From Clostridiales bacterium (lineage in GTDB: Bacteria > Bacillota > Clostridia > Lachnospirales > WQUN01), in contig JAISZB010000037.1 of assembly GCA_031269465.1 (NCBI GenBank), forward strand, positions 1 through 64,000: a stretch of DNA of 64,000 bases, written 5' to 3'. The stretch's first letter is position 1, and each line of letters opens with the position of its first letter. A program made the position numbers and the translations under genes. Positions 35,935 through 45,723 of the stretch are shown in pieces. A model generated the notes under the pieces. The model made no database searches. It was not told where the DNA came from and was given only the letters and a program-made list of their open reading frames with translations.

Positions 35935-36561
35935 CTATTTCGTGCCGAAAAGCCGATCTCCGGCGTCGCCCAAGCCGGGCACTATGTATCCGTGCTCATT
36001 CAAGCGTTCGTCAAAGGCGGCGGCGAATATCTTCACATCCGGATGATCTTGCTGGATTCTCTTGACGCCTTCCGGCGCCGCTATGAGGCATAGAAGCTTT
36101 ATCTCAGATACGCCCTGCCGCTTTAGGTAGTCTATGGCGCTTGAAGCAGTGCCTCCGGTAGCGAGCATAGGGTCGATTACAAAGATCTCACGCTCCTCGG
36201 AGTCTTTGGGAAGCTTGCAGTAGTACTCCACAGGGGAGAGAGTCTCCGGATCCCTGTACATTCCGATATGGCCGACTTTGGCTGTGGGCAGGAGGTTAAG
36301 CATGCCGTTGACCATTCCGATGCCCGCGCGCAGTATAGGCACCACGCCCAGCTTTTTTTCTATCATGCTGCCCTTGGTTACGCAGATCGGGGTCTCGATG
36401 TCCACCTCTACAGTGGGTATGTCCCGAGTCGCCTCGAAGCAGATGAGCGTAGCTATCTCCTCCACCAACTCCCTGAACTCCTTGTTGCCGGTCTCGATAT
36501 TTCTGAGCATTGAAATTTTGTGCTTGATCAGCGGGTGATTGACGACAGTAAGTTCTCCCAT
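35935..36561 (-). CDS. upp: Uracil phosphoribosyltransferase
   Basis: A 208-residue pyrimidine salvage enzyme making UMP from uracil and PRPP. Signatures: [15 protein letters not shown] at the N-terminus, [13 protein letters not shown] and the PRPP loop [20 protein letters not shown]-terminal uracil site [13 protein letters not shown]. The ATG at 36561 matches the family N-terminus exactly, but no ribosome binding site directly precedes it. A GGGAGGG site lies 36 bases upstream, separated from the start by an 8-bp hairpin (see 36570-36593). Confidence 0.95.
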   Translation of the reverse strand: MGELTVVNHPLIKHKISMLRNIETGNKEFRELVEEIATLICFEATRDIPTVEVDIETPICVTKGSMIEKKLGVVPILRAGIGMVNGMLNLLPTAKVGHIGMYRDPETLSPVEYYCKLPKDSEEREIFVIDPMLATGGTASSAIDYLKRQGVSEIKLLCLIAAPEGVKRIQQDHPDVKIFAAAFDERLNEHGYIVPGLGDAGDRLFGTK

Positions 36562-36569
36562 GTTTTTTT

Positions 36570-36593
36570 GGCTGCGCGGCGCAATGCGCAGCC
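36570..36593 (-). promoter_or_regulatory. Hairpin spacer between SD and upp start
   Basis: On the mRNA, GGGAGGG (36603-36597) is followed by GAAA, then a perfect 8-bp stem GGCTGCGC / GCGCAGCC with an 8-nt loop, then AAAAAAAC and the upp ATG. Folding would reduce the SD-start distance from 36 to about 12 nt. Confidence 0.55.
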
Positions 36594-36606
36594 TTTCCCT
36601 CCCTTA

Positions 36607-37065
36607 TTATGATTTGCTGTTATCAGGGCTTTCAGGTAGCTCTTCAATAAGCGATATTCTGCGAGCATGGCGTTCATCTGCGGAAAATCCAGTTTCTAAA
36701 AAAGCGTCCGCTATCTCACGGGCTAAGCCGGTTCCCACCACTCTTCCTCCCATGGCCAAAATGTTGGCGTCATTATGCATGCGCGCAAGCCTGGCAGTGT
36801 AGACGTCAGCGCACAGCGCCGCCCGGATTCCGGGGCGCCGGTTGGCCGCGATGGAAATGCCTACGCCTGTGCCGCATATTAAAATACCCTTCTCGCACTC
36901 GCCGGACAGGATCGCATCTGATACGAGCTTTGCGTACACAGGGTAATCCGCAGGATTTTCGTCGAATGATCCGTAGTCTTTGCAGGGCGCGCCCCTTTCA
37001 TCCAAGTGCTTGAGAATTTCTAGCTTAAGGGCGTATCCGCCGTGATCGCTTCCCAACGCTATCAT
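36607..37065 (-). CDS. rpiB: Ribose-5-phosphate isomerase B
   Basis: A 152-residue RpiB/LacAB enzyme interconverting ribose-5-phosphate and ribulose-5-phosphate. Motifs: MIALGSDHGGYALKLEILKH at the start, GEKGILICGTGVGISIAANR-type sequence (GILICGTGVGISIAANR with active Cys) and ARMHNDANILAMGGRVVG. ATG 37065 is preceded by GAGGTG; the open frame continues to 37170 only because it runs into a repeat remnant. It lies between ywlE and upp. Confidence 0.94.
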   Translation of the reverse strand: MIALGSDHGGYALKLEILKHLDERGAPCKDYGSFDENPADYPVYAKLVSDAILSGECEKGILICGTGVGISIAANRRPGIRAALCADVYTARLARMHNDANILAMGGRVVGTGLAREIADAFLETGFSADERHARRISLIEELPESPDNSKS

Positions 37066-37127
37066 ATATATACACCTCTGAGCGCGCAAAAGTGATTGAT
37101 TTTGCCGCAATTTTAAAAATTCATAGG

Positions 37128-37180
37128 ATGCCGGCCCGCAGTCAAGCGCGCCTGGCAACTTCATATGCAAATCTGCATAT
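37128..37180. repeat. Fragment of a dispersed palindromic element, PE-20
   Basis: ATGCCGGCCCGCAGTCAAGCG then CAACTTCATATGCAAATCTG and CATAT: the two ends with the stem deleted. It lies inside the ywlE-rpiB gap of the operon. Confidence 0.6.
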
Positions 37181-37189
37181 CTTGACCCG

Positions 37190-37639
37190 TTATAAAATAT
37201 CGCTCTGACGATCCAGCTTCTCTACCGCCTTTTGGATGAGGGACTCCAAAGCGTCCGCGCACATGTCATAGTGGGCTTCGCTCTTTCCGTAAGGATCGGC
37301 TACGTCTCGGCCAGAGTCAGCGAATTCCGCCAGCGTGAACACTTTGTCGGAAAACTCCGGGTGCAAATTGTTCAGCTCCTGCTTTTGGCTCTGCGTCATG
37401 GTCAGCACCAGGTAAGCGTCCGCCAGATCCTTGCGGCTCAGCTGCGAAGCGCGATGGCCCTCAAGGGAGAGGCCGCGCTTAGCCATGGCCTTTTTAGCAT
37501 TCGGACTGGGCGGAGATCCTGAAAGAGCGCATAAGCCGGCCGATGCCGCTTCAAAACGCCCCTCTGAAAGCCTTTTGGCTATAGCTGCCGCCATTGGGCT
37601 TCGGCACGTGTTTCCAGTGCATACGAAAATTAAAAGCAT
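37190..37639 (-). CDS. ywlE: Low-molecular-weight phosphatase, probable protein-arginine phosphatase
   Basis: A 149-residue protein of the LMW tyrosine-phosphatase fold. The P-loop VCTGNTCRSPMAAAIAKR at residues 6-23 carries CX5R with Thr at the position that gives Bacillus YwlE its phospho-arginine specificity (Ile in classical LMW-PTPs). The general-acid region DVADPYGKSEAHYDMCADAL follows. The gene sits immediately after the Sua5/TsaC gene, as in Bacillus. Arginine phosphatase activity is inferred from that single residue and synteny. Confidence 0.9.
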   Translation of the reverse strand: MLLIFVCTGNTCRSPMAAAIAKRLSEGRFEAASAGLCALSGSPPSPNAKKAMAKRGLSLEGHRASQLSRKDLADAYLVLTMTQSQKQELNNLHPEFSDKVFTLAEFADSGRDVADPYGKSEAHYDMCADALESLIQKAVEKLDRQSDIL

Positions 37640-37642
37640 AAT

Positions 37643-38677
37643 TTAAACCTCTATTATCCTTCCGCCTGCAGCCTTCACAAGCCTGTTCATAATAGCTTCG
37701 CCAAGTCCTGCCGCGCTTAAGCCTTCGGCGTAGACTGCGTCTACGCCGAATTCGTCGAATCGGCGAAGCATGCCGAAGAGATTGGCCCCTATAGTCTTGG
37801 GATCATCTCTGTCTCCTGATGTCAGCACGATGCTTCCGTAAGTTTCGTACAAGCCTTGAGTTTGAACCGTGGCAAGTATTCCGCATTTCCCTCCGCATGA
37901 AGCGGCAAGCCTGCGAATCTCATCTACCACGCGCGGCAAGGCGCCGCTTACTACCGTAACCGCAGCCTCCGGCGCATAGTGCCTGTACTTCATTCCCGGG
38001 GACTTAGGGCTTTCCTTAGAATCTGCGCAGACTCCCACCGGGCGGCCCAGTGCCGCTTCAAGCATCTGCTTCGTCACAAACCCCGGCCGAAGGATCAGCG
38101 GCTCATCACGCGTCAAATCTATGACTGTCGATTCAATCCCCATCTCCACCGGCCCCCCGTCAAGAATCATGTCTATCTTTCCGTCCAAGTCCTGCAGGAC
38201 ATGGCATGCTTCAGTCGGGCTGGGCTTTCCCGAGGCATTTGCGCTGGGCGCGCACACCACTGTTTTCGACGCTGCTATTAAAGCCTGCGCCGCCGGACTT
38301 TTTGGAAGCCTTACGCCAATTGTCCCTGCGCCTGCGCATCCATGGATTTCAAGGTTTTTTCTCTTCTCCACAATCATCGTAAGCGGGCCGGGCCAGAACA
38401 TGTCAGCTAAAGCGCGCCACTGGCTTGGAATCCTTTCTGAGAGTTCGAGAATCTGCTCTTTCCGAAAGATGTGAAGTATCAAAGGATTGTCGGAAGGCCT
38501 GCCCTTTGCCCAGTAAATCCTTGCAACCGCGGCTGCGTTGAAGCAGTCCGCGCCCAGCCCGTATACCGTCTCTGTGGGGAAAGCGACAAGCCCGCCCCGC
38601 CGAATCGTCCCGGCCGCCTGTTCTATGGCGTTTTTCTCAGGAAATTCGGGATTTATTAAATGCACTTGAGTTTTCAT
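37643..38677 (-). CDS. ywlC: L-threonylcarbamoyladenylate synthase (Sua5/YwlC)
   Basis: A 344-residue enzyme that makes threonylcarbamoyl-AMP for the universal tRNA t6A37 modification. The N-terminal YrdC domain contains AAGTIRRGGLVAFPTETVYGLGAD, AKGRPSDNPLILHI and SANASGKPSPTEACHV; a C-terminal Sua5 domain follows (SPGMKYRHYAPEAAV and onward), which defines the long Sua5 type. First gene of the minus-strand cluster ywlC-ywlE-rpiB-upp. MtaB (44282), also in this window, acts later on the same tRNA base. Confidence 0.93.
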   Translation of the reverse strand: MKTQVHLINPEFPEKNAIEQAAGTIRRGGLVAFPTETVYGLGADCFNAAAVARIYWAKGRPSDNPLILHIFRKEQILELSERIPSQWRALADMFWPGPLTMIVEKRKNLEIHGCAGAGTIGVRLPKSPAAQALIAASKTVVCAPSANASGKPSPTEACHVLQDLDGKIDMILDGGPVEMGIESTVIDLTRDEPLILRPGFVTKQMLEAALGRPVGVCADSKESPKSPGMKYRHYAPEAAVTVVSGALPRVVDEIRRLAASCGGKCGILATVQTQGLYETYGSIVLTSGDRDDPKTIGANLFGMLRRFDEFGVDAVYAEGLSAAGLGEAIMNRLVKAAGGRIIEV

Positions 38678-39370
38678 GGCTTCAGTCCGTTAACCCCGCC
38701 TCAAGGCGGCGGTTCAAAATTAGTTATTAAAGCGTGTCTTCAAGCATATATTATATGGATTTTTTTTAGCTGATGCTGCGCCTCCGTGATAGTATACATC
38801 AAAAAAACTTTGTTGTCTATTTTAATGCATATTTCATGGCTATGGGCTTGCTATGAGCTAAATTTCAATAAAAAGCAATTTATTGCCATTATTGCCTGAA
38901 ATGAACCTAAGAATGAAATAAAAAAATCCATGCGCCCAAATCCCCTTTATAGCCTTAGATTGTTGTGATATAATTCAAAGGACTCTTAAAAAGCTTGCTG
39001 ACGCTTTTTATGCATTGGCTCTGCGCAAAAGAGATTAGAAAGACTCAGGCGCGATTTTTTCAAGTTCTTTAAAGAACCTGAGACTGCCCAAGGAAGCTTT
39101 GGGAAAAGCCTCGCCTGAAGGCTTTTAAGGCCGAACGGCCGAGTGCGCTTAGCCAGTGGATATTTAGCGGGCCCGTCAATCCGATTTCTATGCTGATTTT
39201 CATTTGAATTGCCTCTTTGGGCCCTTGATTATACAGCGAGCGCGAAATGCCGATATCAATCGCACCGCTCAAAGGATAATCAAGCGGCAAAAAGGGGGCA
39301 TTTGATGAAATCGGAGCAGGTTTGATTGGCTTTGGCGGGCCTCCAGCCCCTTACGAAAGGAAGAAGCTAT
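38678..39370. other. Divergent intergenic region
   Basis: Lies between ywlC (-) and the GPH symporter (+). AT-rich up to 39000, then PE-21. No gene seen; promoters for both directions are expected but not clearly visible. Confidence 0.4.
39190..39315. repeat. Dispersed palindromic element PE-21
   Basis: ATGCTGATTTTCATTTGAA at the left, GGCATTTGATGAAATCGG at the right. Inner arms CTCTTTGGGCCCTTGATTAT and ATAATCAAGCGGCAAAAAG. Ends 55 bp upstream of the symporter start. Confidence 0.85.
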
Positions 39371-40741
39371 ATGGACTTCAAGCGCAACCGCTGGGCTTTT
39401 GGCATCGGCACCATCGGCAGGGATATGGTTTATTCACTTGTCAGCACATATCTGATATTTTATCTGACTGATGCCATATATGTGCCTACAGCAAGCCTTT
39501 GGTGGATTAACGGAATTATTCTTTTCGCAAGGATTTTCGACGCGGCGAACGATCCGCTGATGGGCCTTGTTGTAGACAATACGCGCACGCGCTTCGGAAA
39601 ATTCAAGCCGTGGATTGCATTCGGCGCTTTCTTTTCAGGAATAGCTACAGTGCTGATGTTTCTGGGCTTCTCCCTGGACAGCCCGAAAAACGTGGCGCTA
39701 TTCGGCCTGCTTTACATCGCCTGGGGCATATTCTATACCACCAATGACATTTCGTATTGGTCGATGCTCCCTTCATTGTCGGCCAAGCAAAGCGAAAGGG
39801 AAAAGATCGGGGCCATAGCCAGAATATGCGCGAATATAGGGCTTTTCTTCGTAGTGGCTGGAATTATCCCGCTAACGCAGGCTTTTTCCTCGTTGCTTGG
39901 AAGCTCTCAGAAGGGCTATCTCGCATTTGCAGCTCTTACAGTTGCCGTTATGTGGGCGGGCCAGCTTGCGACGCTTATATTCGCAAAGCAGCCGAAGGCT
40001 CCAGATGGAGCCAATTCGCGCACATATCTGCGCGAAATGGCTAAAATTATCTTTAAAAACGATCAGCTTCTCTTTACGGCCCTGTCAATGATCCTTTTCA
40101 TGATCGGCTACATGACCACCGCGGCATTCGGGATCTACTACTTTAAGTATGTCTACGGCCAAGAGAGCATGTACACTTATTTCGCTTTGATATTGGGAGT
40201 TTCCCAACTCTCGGCCATAACAGCCTTTCCGTTTTTGAGCAAGCGCTTCGAGCGGGATTATCTCTTCAAGCTCTCCATGGCGCTCATAGCCGCCGGATAC
40301 ATCCTGTTCTTCTTCTCTCCGACAGGAACCATGCTTTTCATAGGCCCGGCAGGGATCCTCATCTTTGTCGGCCAAGCCTTCATACAAGTGCTGATGCTGA
40401 TGTTCCTCGCGGATTCCGTCGACTACGGCCACTGGAAGCTGGGAAAGAGAAACGACAGCCTATCGTTCTCTCTCCAGCCATTCATCAACAAATCCGGAGG
40501 AGCCCTGAGCAATGCAATTGTCGGCGCCGTGGTCATCCTGTCCGGAATGAAGGACGCAGACTCCGCCCAGGATATAAGCGCCGGAGGCATTGTCGCCGTC
40601 AAGGCGGCAATGCTACTTTTCCCTATGATCTGCATATTCTTGAGCTATTTGATATACCGGGCGAAATATAAGCTGGATCGCAAATTTTACGAATACATTT
40701 CTTGGGAGCTGGAAAACGGCAGAACGAAGGAAAGCGAATAA
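39371..40741 (+). CDS. GPH-family sugar:cation symporter (MelB type)
   Basis: A 456-residue 12-span transporter of the glycoside-pentoside-hexuronide family. Signature elements: FGIGTIGRDMVYSLVSTYL, LFARIFDAANDPLMGLVVDN (Asp residues of the cation site), TRTRFGKFKPWI in loop 2-3 and LADSVDYGHWKLGKRNDSL in loop 10-11. It probably imports a sugar or glycoside with Na+ or H+; the substrate is unknown and no glycosidase is adjacent. ATG 39371 has AAAGGAA upstream. Confidence 0.9.
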   Translation: MDFKRNRWAFGIGTIGRDMVYSLVSTYLIFYLTDAIYVPTASLWWINGIILFARIFDAANDPLMGLVVDNTRTRFGKFKPWIAFGAFFSGIATVLMFLGFSLDSPKNVALFGLLYIAWGIFYTTNDISYWSMLPSLSAKQSEREKIGAIARICANIGLFFVVAGIIPLTQAFSSLLGSSQKGYLAFAALTVAVMWAGQLATLIFAKQPKAPDGANSRTYLREMAKIIFKNDQLLFTALSMILFMIGYMTTAAFGIYYFKYVYGQESMYTYFALILGVSQLSAITAFPFLSKRFERDYLFKLSMALIAAGYILFFFSPTGTMLFIGPAGILIFVGQAFIQVLMLMFLADSVDYGHWKLGKRNDSLSFSLQPFINKSGGALSNAIVGAVVILSGMKDADSAQDISAGGIVAVKAAMLLFPMICIFLSYLIYRAKYKLDRKFYEYISWELENGRTKESE

Positions 40742-40849
40742 ATATACTGACGCGCATGGGAAAGCTCCTCTATGCAACTTGGAATGCTTTGCAATTGGAT
40801 GCCCGTCGGTTTTATAATAAAACAGCTGAGACGAAAGGAGCGTTCCATT

Positions 40850-41926
40850 ATGAGCGTTTTGGAATACAAGTGTCCGCATTGCGGAGGTGCGCTGGTTTTC
40901 GACAGCGGCACGCAAAAAATGCTATGCCCTTTTTGCGACAGCTCCTTTGATGTGGAGGCTCTGCGCCAGCATGATGAAAATCTTAAAAGCCTGGAACAGG
41001 AGAACATCAATTGGGATGATCTTGAAGAAAGCGATTGGAAGCGAGGCGAGCTGGAAGACATGATCCTCTTCAGCTGCTCGTCCTGCGGCGGGGAGATAAT
41101 GGGGGACAAATCCACTGTGGCGAAAAGCTGCCCCTACTGCGGCAATACCGCCATAATGACGAAGCAAGTTTCAGGGGTACTGAGGCCTGACTGCATCATT
41201 CCGTTCAAGCTGGACAAAAACGCCGCTAAAAAAGCCCTGACTGGCTTTTACAACGGCAAGCCGCTTCTTCCAGGAGCGTTTCGATCCCAAAACAGCATAG
41301 ACAGCATAACTGGAATATACGTGCCTTTTTGGCTCTTCGACTGCGACGCTCACGCCGCCATTCAGTACAAAGCCACAAGGGTTCATATGTGGAGCGACAG
41401 CAAATACAACTATGTAAAGACAGATCACTACGAACTCTTCAGGGAAGGAGACATCAGCTTCGAAAGGGTGCCCGTAGACGGAAGCGCAAAAATGGACGAC
41501 AGCTACATGGATGCCATCGAGCCTTTCGACTACAGCGCTGCGGTCGATTTTCAAACCGCGTTTCTTTCAGGCTTTGTAGCGGACAAATATGATGTGGATT
41601 GCGAACAGAGCAAGCCGCGAGCCAATGATCGCATCAAGGCCAGCACGGAGGACGCTTTCAGCGAGACAGTTGCGGGCTATAGCACCTGCATCCCTCAAAA
41701 GGCCAGCATAAGCATAGAAGACGGCAAAATACGCTACGCCCTCCTTCCGGTATGGATGCTGAACACCAAGTACAACGGCAAGACATATACCTTTGCCATG
41801 AATGGCCAGACAGGCAGGTTCATCGGCGCCTTGCCCATCCACTGGGGGAAGTTCTGGCTTTATCTCACAGGCATTTCCGCACTGCTCTCAACGCTTGGAA
41901 TCCTGGTTATAAATCTGATGTTCTAA
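40850..41926 (+). CDS. Zinc-ribbon membrane-associated protein (TFIIB-type zinc finger)
   Basis: A 358-residue protein. Two zinc ribbons at the N-terminus: YKCPHCGGALVF...LCPFCDSSF (residues 6-30) and FSCSSCGGEI...SCPYCGNTAI (about 68-95). A beta-rich middle (IIPFKLDKNAAKKALTGFY, YVPFWLFDCDAHAAI) follows, and a single C-terminal membrane span (LYLTGISALLSTLGILVIN). The architecture is common in Clostridia, without known function. ATG 40850 has AAAGGAG 10 bases upstream. The TPM protein follows 87 bp downstream. Confidence 0.85.
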   Translation: MSVLEYKCPHCGGALVFDSGTQKMLCPFCDSSFDVEALRQHDENLKSLEQENINWDDLEESDWKRGELEDMILFSCSSCGGEIMGDKSTVAKSCPYCGNTAIMTKQVSGVLRPDCIIPFKLDKNAAKKALTGFYNGKPLLPGAFRSQNSIDSITGIYVPFWLFDCDAHAAIQYKATRVHMWSDSKYNYVKTDHYELFREGDISFERVPVDGSAKMDDSYMDAIEPFDYSAAVDFQTAFLSGFVADKYDVDCEQSKPRANDRIKASTEDAFSETVAGYSTCIPQKASISIEDGKIRYALLPVWMLNTKYNGKTYTFAMNGQTGRFIGALPIHWGKFWLYLTGISALLSTLGILVINLMF

Positions 41927-42013
41927 GCCTGCCAAATAAAAGAAAGGGGATGGCGCGGCTGCCGCTTCTTCAAGGCATGCTTAAGGGCGGCTTTATCTTC
42001 AGCGCCAAGTAAG

Positions 42014-42814
42014 ATGAAAAAGACGCTTTTTTTCTTCATATTGGTTTTTTTAGCGGGATCTACAAGCTTTTATCAAGCGATGGGTTCCGACGCTTATGAA
42101 TATGTGGCCGACAAGGCGGATCTGCTTTTGGATTATGAAATATCCGAACTCAATGAACAGATAAGCGCCATAATCCAAGCGCATGGCTTCGACGTGGCAA
42201 TAGTTGCGATAGAAACCACAGACGGCAAGAGCATCACAGCATACACCGACGACTACTTCGACCAATACGGCTTAGGCCTGGGCCCTGACAGGGACGGTTT
42301 GATTTTCCTCATAAGCATGGCTCAAAGGCAGTGGCATATCACAACGCACGGCAAATGCACAGCGATTTTTGGCGGCAGCGCAATAGACGCAATCGGAAGC
42401 TCCCTCACCCCCTACCTATCTTCAGGCGATTACTACAGCGCTTTTGAAACTCTGCTGGAAAGAATCGACAGCTACGCCTTTTCGCAGCCTTCAAGCTTTT
42501 CCGGAGGCTATATCGAATACGATGAATCCTCAGAAGAGCGATATGTGGGAATCTTAGCGGTAATTCTCATTTCATTGGGAATCGCTCTGTTTACCGTCTT
42601 CTCCATGAAAAGGCAGATGAATACGGCAAGGCGGCAGCGTGCGGCAGGAAATTTTGTAAGGGAGGGAAGCTTTAATCTGACGCGGCAAAGCGACATGTTC
42701 GTCCACACGCATACGACAAGAACCCGCAAGGCGGAGGCTCCGCCCTCTGGTGGCGGCGCGACCCATACATCTTCCGGCGGAAGCAGATTCGGCGGAGGAG
42801 GAGGAAAATTTTAG
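42014..42814 (+). CDS. TPM domain protein (YgcG-like) with C-terminal Gly-rich tail
   Basis: A 266-residue secreted or membrane-anchored protein. Signal peptide at residues 1-22 (KKTLFFFILVFLAGSTSFYQ). The TPM domain (about 28-150) has VADKADLLLDYEISELNEQI and GPDRDGLIFLISMAQRQWHI. A membrane span lies at 178-198 (YVGILAVILISLGIALFTVF). A Ser/Gly-rich tail ends SSGGSRFGGGGGKF, the usual YgcG-type ending. The role is unknown; the plant TPM protein Psb32 acts in photosystem repair and bacterial ones have been linked to membrane stress. Confidence 0.88.
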   Translation: MKKTLFFFILVFLAGSTSFYQAMGSDAYEYVADKADLLLDYEISELNEQISAIIQAHGFDVAIVAIETTDGKSITAYTDDYFDQYGLGLGPDRDGLIFLISMAQRQWHITTHGKCTAIFGGSAIDAIGSSLTPYLSSGDYYSAFETLLERIDSYAFSQPSSFSGGYIEYDESSEERYVGILAVILISLGIALFTVFSMKRQMNTARRQRAAGNFVREGSFNLTRQSDMFVHTHTTRTRKAEAPPSGGGATHTSSGGSRFGGGGGKF

Positions 42815-42879
42815 TTGGATTAAGCGTGGATTTAGGATGTTTTCCCAGTCATAAAAATAAACAGAGAAGGAGAGCCTTT

Positions 42880-42902
42880 GCCGCGCCGCCAAGGCGGCGC
42901 GG
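42880..42902. terminator. GC-rich hairpin after TPM gene
   Basis: CCGCGCCGCC, loop AA, GGCGGCGCGG: a perfect 10-bp stem without T-run. It may end the zinc-ribbon/TPM transcript or cap the start of the flavodoxin mRNA. Confidence 0.4.
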
Positions 42903-42995
42903 CAGGCAGGGGGATGCGTCAGGCCGCAAAGCTTGAGCTGTTTGCTTTTCCGCCGTGCGTTTTTATCTCCCATGCCATGGGCAGACGATACTACA

Positions 42996-43472
42996 ATGGT
43001 CGTATACTATTCTTGGAAACTTCATACAAAGGCCTACGCGCAGGAGCTGGCGTCCATCACCAACGACAGCATTTTCCCCCTCGAAGAGAAATCACCTCGC
43101 AAAGGGATTATAGGCTGGATTAAAGGTGGATATCAAGGCCTGACGAAAAATCATATCGAGGTTAAGTCGCTTCCGGTTATAAGCGCCGAAAAGGAAATCT
43201 ACATTTGCTCCCCGGTATGGGCGTCAGACATAACCCCAGCGGTGAGGTACTTCATAAAAAGAATGAGCCTTAAAGGCAAAAGAGTAAATTTCCTATTGAC
43301 TTGCGCAAACATAGAAGGGCAGGACAAATATAAGAAAAATGCCTTGGACGCTCTTTCCGGCAAGGGCTGCAAACCGGGCCCCGTCCTGGTTTTCGCGACA
43401 GGCGGAGGGGAAGCGCCTGACAGCCAGACAATAAGGCGCCAGCTTGAAGACATGCTCCCGCAACCACTTTGA
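42996..43472 (+). CDS. Flavodoxin-like protein
   Basis: A 158-residue protein with a flavodoxin-like beginning MVVYYSWKLHTKAYAQELAS, where the FMN phosphate loop normally reads TGNTK; here it is KLHTK. Later segments KEIYICSPVWASDITPAVRY and RVNFLLTCANIEG fit beta-strands of the fold. Because the N-terminus should begin M-x-x-MVVYYS, ATG 42996 or ATG 42972 are both possible starts, and neither has a clear RBS. The altered phosphate loop may mean weak FMN binding. Confidence 0.65.
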   Translation: MVVYYSWKLHTKAYAQELASITNDSIFPLEEKSPRKGIIGWIKGGYQGLTKNHIEVKSLPVISAEKEIYICSPVWASDITPAVRYFIKRMSLKGKRVNFLLTCANIEGQDKYKKNALDALSGKGCKPGPVLVFATGGGEAPDSQTIRRQLEDMLPQPL

Positions 43473-44281
43473 TAAGGAAATAAAATTTGGTCAATTTCCA
43501 TCAAAAAGGCCTTTTTGTCTTGCTGGCTTTAATGTTTCTCTTTGTAAAATGCTTCGAGAAATTTCGTCAGTTATAGACTTATCAAGGAATTTGTGCTATA
43601 CTTGCATATATGCGTTTGAGATTTGGCAGTATATTTCATTTCTGCCATAAAAGTTGGGTTTATTTTAAAGTTGCTCGGCGAATCTTCGCAAGGATGCGTT
43701 TAAAAATACCGCATCTTAATTCAGGACTGCTCAATGCTTCCTTGATGCGGATTGCCCCGGCTATAATGATTTTCTATTTTAAACGCACCCCCAGCGTCAT
43801 GCCGGGGCGCATGCCTTTCGCGGGGCGTATGCCTTTCGCCTGCCCGGTTCGTCGTCATAGAAAGGTTTTAAAGCATGGCAAGCATTTTTTCACCCGCCTT
43901 CAAAAATCTGCGGTCTCCTATGCCGCACTTGGGAGCCTCAAGTGAGAGCGTCCCGGTTTCAGAGAATGGCTTGGCGCGTTTAAGCGCTCCGGCATCGGCA
44001 AAGATCTGCGCTGCAACTGCGAACGCCTCCTGCAGGGACTCCGGGACTTGCACGGGGGACGGCTCTTTCTTTCCCGGCTGCAAGGCGCTGGCAGGCGCCA
44101 TTTGGAAGCGCGTTGCGCAGTTGCGCCCTCTTCCCCAAACAATGCTCAAAAGAGGCGCGCGCAGAGCCATATTCTCCGCTTCTTCAGAATTTTGCATGAA
44201 AAAAACTATTGTCAGCCTCTTAGGCTGGATAAATAAACCAGGAAGAGGATGTCTGCGCGCGCTCCTTAAAGGCGGCATCGC
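43473..44281. other. Region with two antisense open frames of uncertain reality
   Basis: Open frames on + (43875-44285) and - (43868-44278) cover the same DNA in opposite directions. Neither has a good ribosome binding site or recognisable motif, and the + frame runs into the mtaB start. I cannot support a gene here. Confidence 0.35.
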
Positions 44282-45604
44282 ATGAGCGCCGGAAAGCCTC
44301 TTCGCGCTGCAGCACTGACGCTGGGCTGCAAAGTCAACGCCTACGACACCGAGGTCATGCTTGGACTTCTCTCCAAAGCCGGATATGAAATAGTGCCCTT
44401 TGATTCAGAGGCTGACGTCTATATCATAAACACATGCACCGTCACGAACACAGGCGACAAGAAGTCGCGGCAAATGGCGCGCAGGGCGGCATCAATGAAC
44501 AGCCGGGCGGTAATCGCCTTATGCGGCTGCTATGCCCAGGTAAACCCCGAAGAAGCAAAAAACATCCCTGGAGTGAGCCTTGTCCTGGGATCTGCGGACA
44601 GAGGGCGCATCGTAGATGCTATAGATAGATTTATCGCAAGAGGGAGCGCATCTGAGGAAAGCGCGCTCATCATGGATAAGCGGGAATACGAACCCGTCTT
44701 TCTGAGTTCCGGCGCCTTCTCCGGCAAAACGCGCGCATACCTTAAAATCGAGGACGGCTGCCATAACTTCTGCTCCTACTGCATCATACCCTACGCCAGA
44801 GGGCCTGCCAGAAGCAGACGCCCTGAAGATGCGCTCGCCGAGGCCAGAAGGCTCGCCTCTGGCGGAGTGAAAGAAATCGTGCTGACAGGTATACATGTGG
44901 CATCCTATGGCAAAGATCTTAAAAACGCTGATTTAGCCGGCCTTATCTCCAAGATCCATGAAATTGACGGGATAGAGCGGCTTCGCCTCTCATCAATTGA
45001 ACCTGGATTCATGGACAGCGGATTTTTAGAAAAGATATCCGCTCTCCCAAAGGTATGCTGTCATTTCCACCTGTCATTGCAAAGCGGGTGCGACAAGACG
45101 CTCAAAGCGATGAACAGGCGCTACGACACTCATGAATATAGCCAATCTATAGATAGGATAAGGGAGCGCTACCCTGAAGCCAACCTGACAACGGACATGA
45201 TTGCTGGATTTCCGGGAGAAACCGAAGAGGACTTCATGGAGAGCTATGAATTTGCGAGGCAGATGAAATTCTCGAAAATACATGCTTTTCCCTATTCGCC
45301 GAAAAAAGGAACGCCGGCCGCATCGTTTGCGGGACAAATCCCCCGCGCCGAAAAAGCGCGAAGGCAAGCTTTGCTGTTAGAGCTCAGCGATGAAGCAGGC
45401 AAAGCATACCACAGCCAATTCATAGGACAAAGCCTGCCTGTTCTCTTTGAATGCGAGGCGGACACAGACATATATGATGGACACGCCGCAAACTACATGA
45501 AGGTTCGCGCCGCTTGCTCCGCCAGCGCCGTCAATCAAATCTTGAATGTAAAAATAGTTTCCGCCGGCAAGGACTTGGCGGAGGGGGAGATTGTCCAGCG
45601 ATGA
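44282..45604 (+). CDS. mtaB: tRNA t6A37 methylthiotransferase MtaB
   Basis: A 440-residue radical-SAM methylthiotransferase that converts t6A37 to ms2t6A37 in tRNA. The N-terminal UPF0004 domain has three cysteines for the auxiliary cluster: [18 protein letters not shown] and ALCGCYAQV. The radical SAM motif is [18 protein letters not shown]-terminal TRAM region follows ([21 protein letters not shown]). Subtype MtaB rather than MiaB is chosen from the CKVNAYDTE and CTVTNTGD wording. It is followed by ireB and ruvX, a common clostridial neighbourhood. Confidence 0.93.
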   Translation: MSAGKPLRAAALTLGCKVNAYDTEVMLGLLSKAGYEIVPFDSEADVYIINTCTVTNTGDKKSRQMARRAASMNSRAVIALCGCYAQVNPEEAKNIPGVSLVLGSADRGRIVDAIDRFIARGSASEESALIMDKREYEPVFLSSGAFSGKTRAYLKIEDGCHNFCSYCIIPYARGPARSRRPEDALAEARRLASGGVKEIVLTGIHVASYGKDLKNADLAGLISKIHEIDGIERLRLSSIEPGFMDSGFLEKISALPKVCCHFHLSLQSGCDKTLKAMNRRYDTHEYSQSIDRIRERYPEANLTTDMIAGFPGETEEDFMESYEFARQMKFSKIHAFPYSPKKGTPAASFAGQIPRAEKARRQALLLELSDEAGKAYHSQFIGQSLPVLFECEADTDIYDGHAANYMKVRAACSASAVNQILNVKIVSAGKDLAEGEIVQR

Positions 45605-45723
45605 ATCCCCTGTTTTTTGCAAAGAGAAATTTGATTGCAAATTTTATGAATTTGGGTTATCATCATATGAACCAGGGGTTGCGGTATGGCGCGCGGCTAT
45701 TTAGTTTCAGGGAGCTGAGAAAA

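Noticed and set aside
43868-44285. Two open frames of ~136 codons on opposite strands over the same DNA
   Set aside because: Neither has a clear RBS or family motif; mutual openness is explained by codon composition of GC-rich DNA without TA-rich stops.
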